Made by a program: the position numbers and the translations under genes. The notes below the pieces were generated by a model. The model was given only the letters and a program-made list of their open reading frames with translations. It did not search any database and was not told where the DNA came from. DNA of 8,101 nucleotides. It comes from Xanthobacteraceae bacterium. Its GTDB lineage: Bacteria; Pseudomonadota; Alphaproteobacteria; Rhizobiales; Xanthobacteraceae. Location: contig JASHRR010001085.1 in NCBI GenBank assembly GCA_030037185.1, positions 1-8,101 on the forward strand. Direction: 5' to 3'. Shown here piece by piece: positions 6,794-8,101 of the stretch; the first letter of the stretch is position 1; every line of letters starts with the position of its first letter.

Positions 6794-6994
6794 ATGACCG
6801 TGTGGTTTGCAGCTCCGTTGGCGCTTATTTTCGCCCTCGCGACGTTAGCTCTGTCGCCAAACGTCAAAGCCGAAAAGGAGAACTCTGAGCAAACCGATCA
6901 GAGTCAGTCAAAGGAGAAATCCATGAAGGCCGATGACAGTTCACCGGCGGCCTCAAAAGGCCGGCGGCATCATCGACCGGAACGCCAGGAGTGA
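6794..6994 (+). CDS. Small secreted hydrophilic protein of unknown function
   Basis: A 66-residue protein that I do not recognise. It begins MTVWFAAPLALIFALATLAL, a hydrophobic core ending near a signal peptidase I-like site (VKA before EK, residues 24-26). A strongly hydrophilic tail of about 40 residues follows: first acidic/Gln/Ser/Lys-rich (EKENSEQTDQSQSKEK), then basic at the C terminus (KGRRHHRPERQE). No cysteines are present. GGGAG at 6780-6784 provides a ribosome site 9 nt before the ATG. The frame is open further back to an ATG at 6704, which would add 30 basic residues, but that start has no obvious ribosome site. An internal in-frame ATG at 6923 has a better Shine-Dalgarno (AGGAG, 6912-6916). 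The gene is divergent from the act operon and convergent with the ChaN-like gene. Low-complexity secreted proteins of this kind are common and poorly conserved, so the call rests on signal peptide and ribosome site only. Confidence 0.5.
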   Translation: MTVWFAAPLALIFALATLALSPNVKAEKENSEQTDQSQSKEKSMKADDSSPAASKGRRHHRPERQE

Positions 6995-7106
6995 TCAACC
7001 ATTCCAGTGCTCAAATTGATCGTTCGCGGCCTTTTGATGATCGTCAAACGGCGCGGGCTTGGGCGTCGGCAACCCCCAGCGGCGCGAAATCTCAGGCCGG
7101 GACCGG
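6995..7106. other. Convergent spacer, no clear terminator
   Basis: This 112-bp gap separates the ends of two converging genes. CGGCCTTTTGA at 7027-7037 is the exact reverse complement of 6953-6963 inside the preceding gene, an 11-bp inverted repeat with a 63-nt gap. TTGATGATCGTCAA at 7034-7047 is a near-palindrome with one mismatched pair. Neither is a compact GC-rich stem followed by a T-run, so no intrinsic terminator is called for either gene. Confidence 0.45.
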
Positions 7107-8101
7107 TTACCGATCCGATTTCTGACTCGTCGGAAATTTGGCGATGAGGTCGATGTCCTGGCCGTCACGCCTGACGCTCAAGGGCAGCCACGTTCCGGGC
7201 GCCTGCCGGGCGATCACTTCGACGAGTTCGTCAGGCTTTCGGATAGTCAGACCGGCGGCGCGTACGACTTGATCGCCGACTTTCAGGCCGGCAATTTCGG
7301 CGACGCTGTTGTCGACCACCCGGTTGATACGGGGCGCATTATCGCCTTCCACCAGCGCCACGCCCAGCCTCGGACGGTCAACGTGCGGCGTTTCCTCCGT
7401 GTGCGGCAGCGTAAACACGGCGTCCGCAAAGGATGTACCAGCCAGCATGCACGCCGCATCGATCGGCACCGGGATGAGCGAGGTCACCTCGGTAATTCCG
7501 AGGTCCCTCAACTGATGGGGAACACCGTAGCCGCCCTCGACATGCCCGCTGCCCAAAATTCCGACGATGGTTGCGTTGGAGAACTTGCGCTTGGCGCTTG
7601 CCAGCGCCTCCGCCATGGCGCGGTCCCAGGTCAGTTGAGCCGCGACGAAACGTTTGAATTCGGGCTGCTTCACGGCTTCCTCGACTGCGGCCTCGTCGGG
7701 CTCGGCAACGTCCGGCCCCTGACCGCTGGCAAAGGGATCGGCGCCAGGCGGTATTTTCTTCTTGATGAGATAGATGCGCGCCAGCTCACGCTGATAGGCC
7801 GGACTGGCTGGAGCAGGGTCGGAAAGACCTTCGCGCTCCGACACCGGCACGTTCTCCCATCCTTGCTGGCCAACTCGCGCGACAAGTTTCTGCTCGACGT
7901 TGAGCGCGATCATTGGAATGCGGTTGAGGCGCGCGAATTGAAACAACGGCATGTAGAGGGCCGCATCGTAACCCCAGACTTGTCGCCACTCGGAGGCCTT
8001 CAGGAACGCGTCATCTGTCAGCTTGCCGTCGACCCAATCGTCCAGCACAGCTTGCAGGCGGCGCGGAAACGCTTCGAAACCAATGACAATATTTCCGCCG
8101 C
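7107..8101 (-). CDS. ChaN/haem-binding-uptake (Tiki superfamily) protein with C-terminal PDZ domain, N terminus outside window
   Basis: The frame is open from the right edge to the TAA at 7109-7107, giving 330 visible residues; a GTG at 8048 is internal, because homologous sequence continues upstream (IGFEAFPRRLQA). The N-terminal part matches the ChaN-like family (Cofac_haem_bdg): IGFEAFPRR, then DWVDGKL, EWRQVWGYDAALY, FARLNRIPMIALN, and GILGSGHVEGGYGVPHQL, whose His (visible residue 186) belongs to the conserved GSGH motif. Known relatives include outer-membrane haem-binding lipoproteins and the TIKI proteases. Their missing N-terminal part would hold the signal peptide and the GE-H motif. 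From about visible residue 245 a PDZ domain follows (LGVALVEGD, VVDNSVAEIAGLKVGDQVVRAAG, the usual small-residue/GL-x-GD loop). Likely role is a periplasmic or membrane-attached haem/metal-related protein with peptide-binding capacity; substrate and catalytic activity are not shown. It is convergent with the small secreted protein gene. Confidence 0.82.
   Translation of the reverse strand, partial: GGNIVIGFEAFPRRLQAVLDDWVDGKLTDDAFLKASEWRQVWGYDAALYMPLFQFARLNRIPMIALNVEQKLVARVGQQGWENVPVSEREGLSDPAPASPAYQRELARIYLIKKKIPPGADPFASGQGPDVAEPDEAAVEEAVKQPEFKRFVAAQLTWDRAMAEALASAKRKFSNATIVGILGSGHVEGGYGVPHQLRDLGITEVTSLIPVPIDAACMLAGTSFADAVFTLPHTEETPHVDRPRLGVALVEGDNAPRINRVVDNSVAEIAGLKVGDQVVRAAGLTIRKPDELVEVIARQAPGTWLPLSVRRDGQDIDLIAKFPTSQKSDR

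Noticed and set aside
6643..6888. Plus-strand 81-codon frame overlapping the small secreted protein
   Set aside because: No signal peptide or ribosome site; the overlapping frame with a signal-like N terminus and GGGAG site is better supported.
6485..6959. Near-repeat CCGGCGGCC(G/T)CAAAAG at 6485-6500 and 6944-6959 (15 of 16 identical)
   Set aside because: Only two copies, GC-rich core, one inside a coding frame; easily chance.
8046..8048. GTG as the start of the ChaN-like gene
   Set aside because: Family-matching sequence (IGFEAFPRRLQA) continues in frame to the window edge, so the real start lies outside.

Overview
The window is GC-rich DNA, roughly 60% by eye, packed with genes, and most likely from a proteobacterium. 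The proteins have an alphaproteobacterial flavour, but no rRNA or other taxonomic marker is present, so the lineage is inference. Its main content is a minus-strand operon for alternative complex III (ACIII), the cytochrome bc1-independent quinol:electron-acceptor oxidoreductase. No tRNA, rRNA, CRISPR array, insertion sequence or phage-like gene was seen.

Reading in the direction of transcription (right to left), the operon is actA (pentahaem cytochrome c, 6278-5604), actB (Tat-exported molybdopterin-fold/iron-sulfur protein, 5607-2680), actC (NrfD-type membrane quinol subunit, 2666-1299), actD (DUF3341 membrane subunit, 1302-769), actE (monohaem cytochrome c lipoprotein, 772-257) and actF (membrane subunit, starts at 260 and runs off the left edge). 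Four of the five junctions are 4-nt overlaps (ATGA or GTGA), and the fifth (actB-actC) is a 13-nt gap. This indicates one transcript with translational coupling. In the known complex, quinol is oxidised at ActC, electrons pass through the ActB clusters and the ActA/ActE haems, and then go to a terminal oxidase or soluble carrier. Genes for that acceptor would lie beyond the left edge.

Upstream of actA, 6279-6793 holds no convincing gene. It contains an AT-rich patch with two adjacent perfect palindromes (6674-6694), the best candidate for an operator or promoter region of the divergent transcription units. On the plus strand a 66-residue protein with a signal-like N terminus (6794-6994) follows; its function is not recognised. 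After a 112-bp convergent spacer comes a minus-strand ChaN/haem-binding-uptake family protein with a C-terminal PDZ domain (8101-7107), whose N terminus lies outside the window.

I did not find an undescribed multi-gene system. The points most worth a second look are the divergent small secreted protein with its hairpin-covered ribosome site and internal start, the palindromic patch between the two units, the ChaN-PDZ architecture, and the uncertain starts of ActA and ActE.
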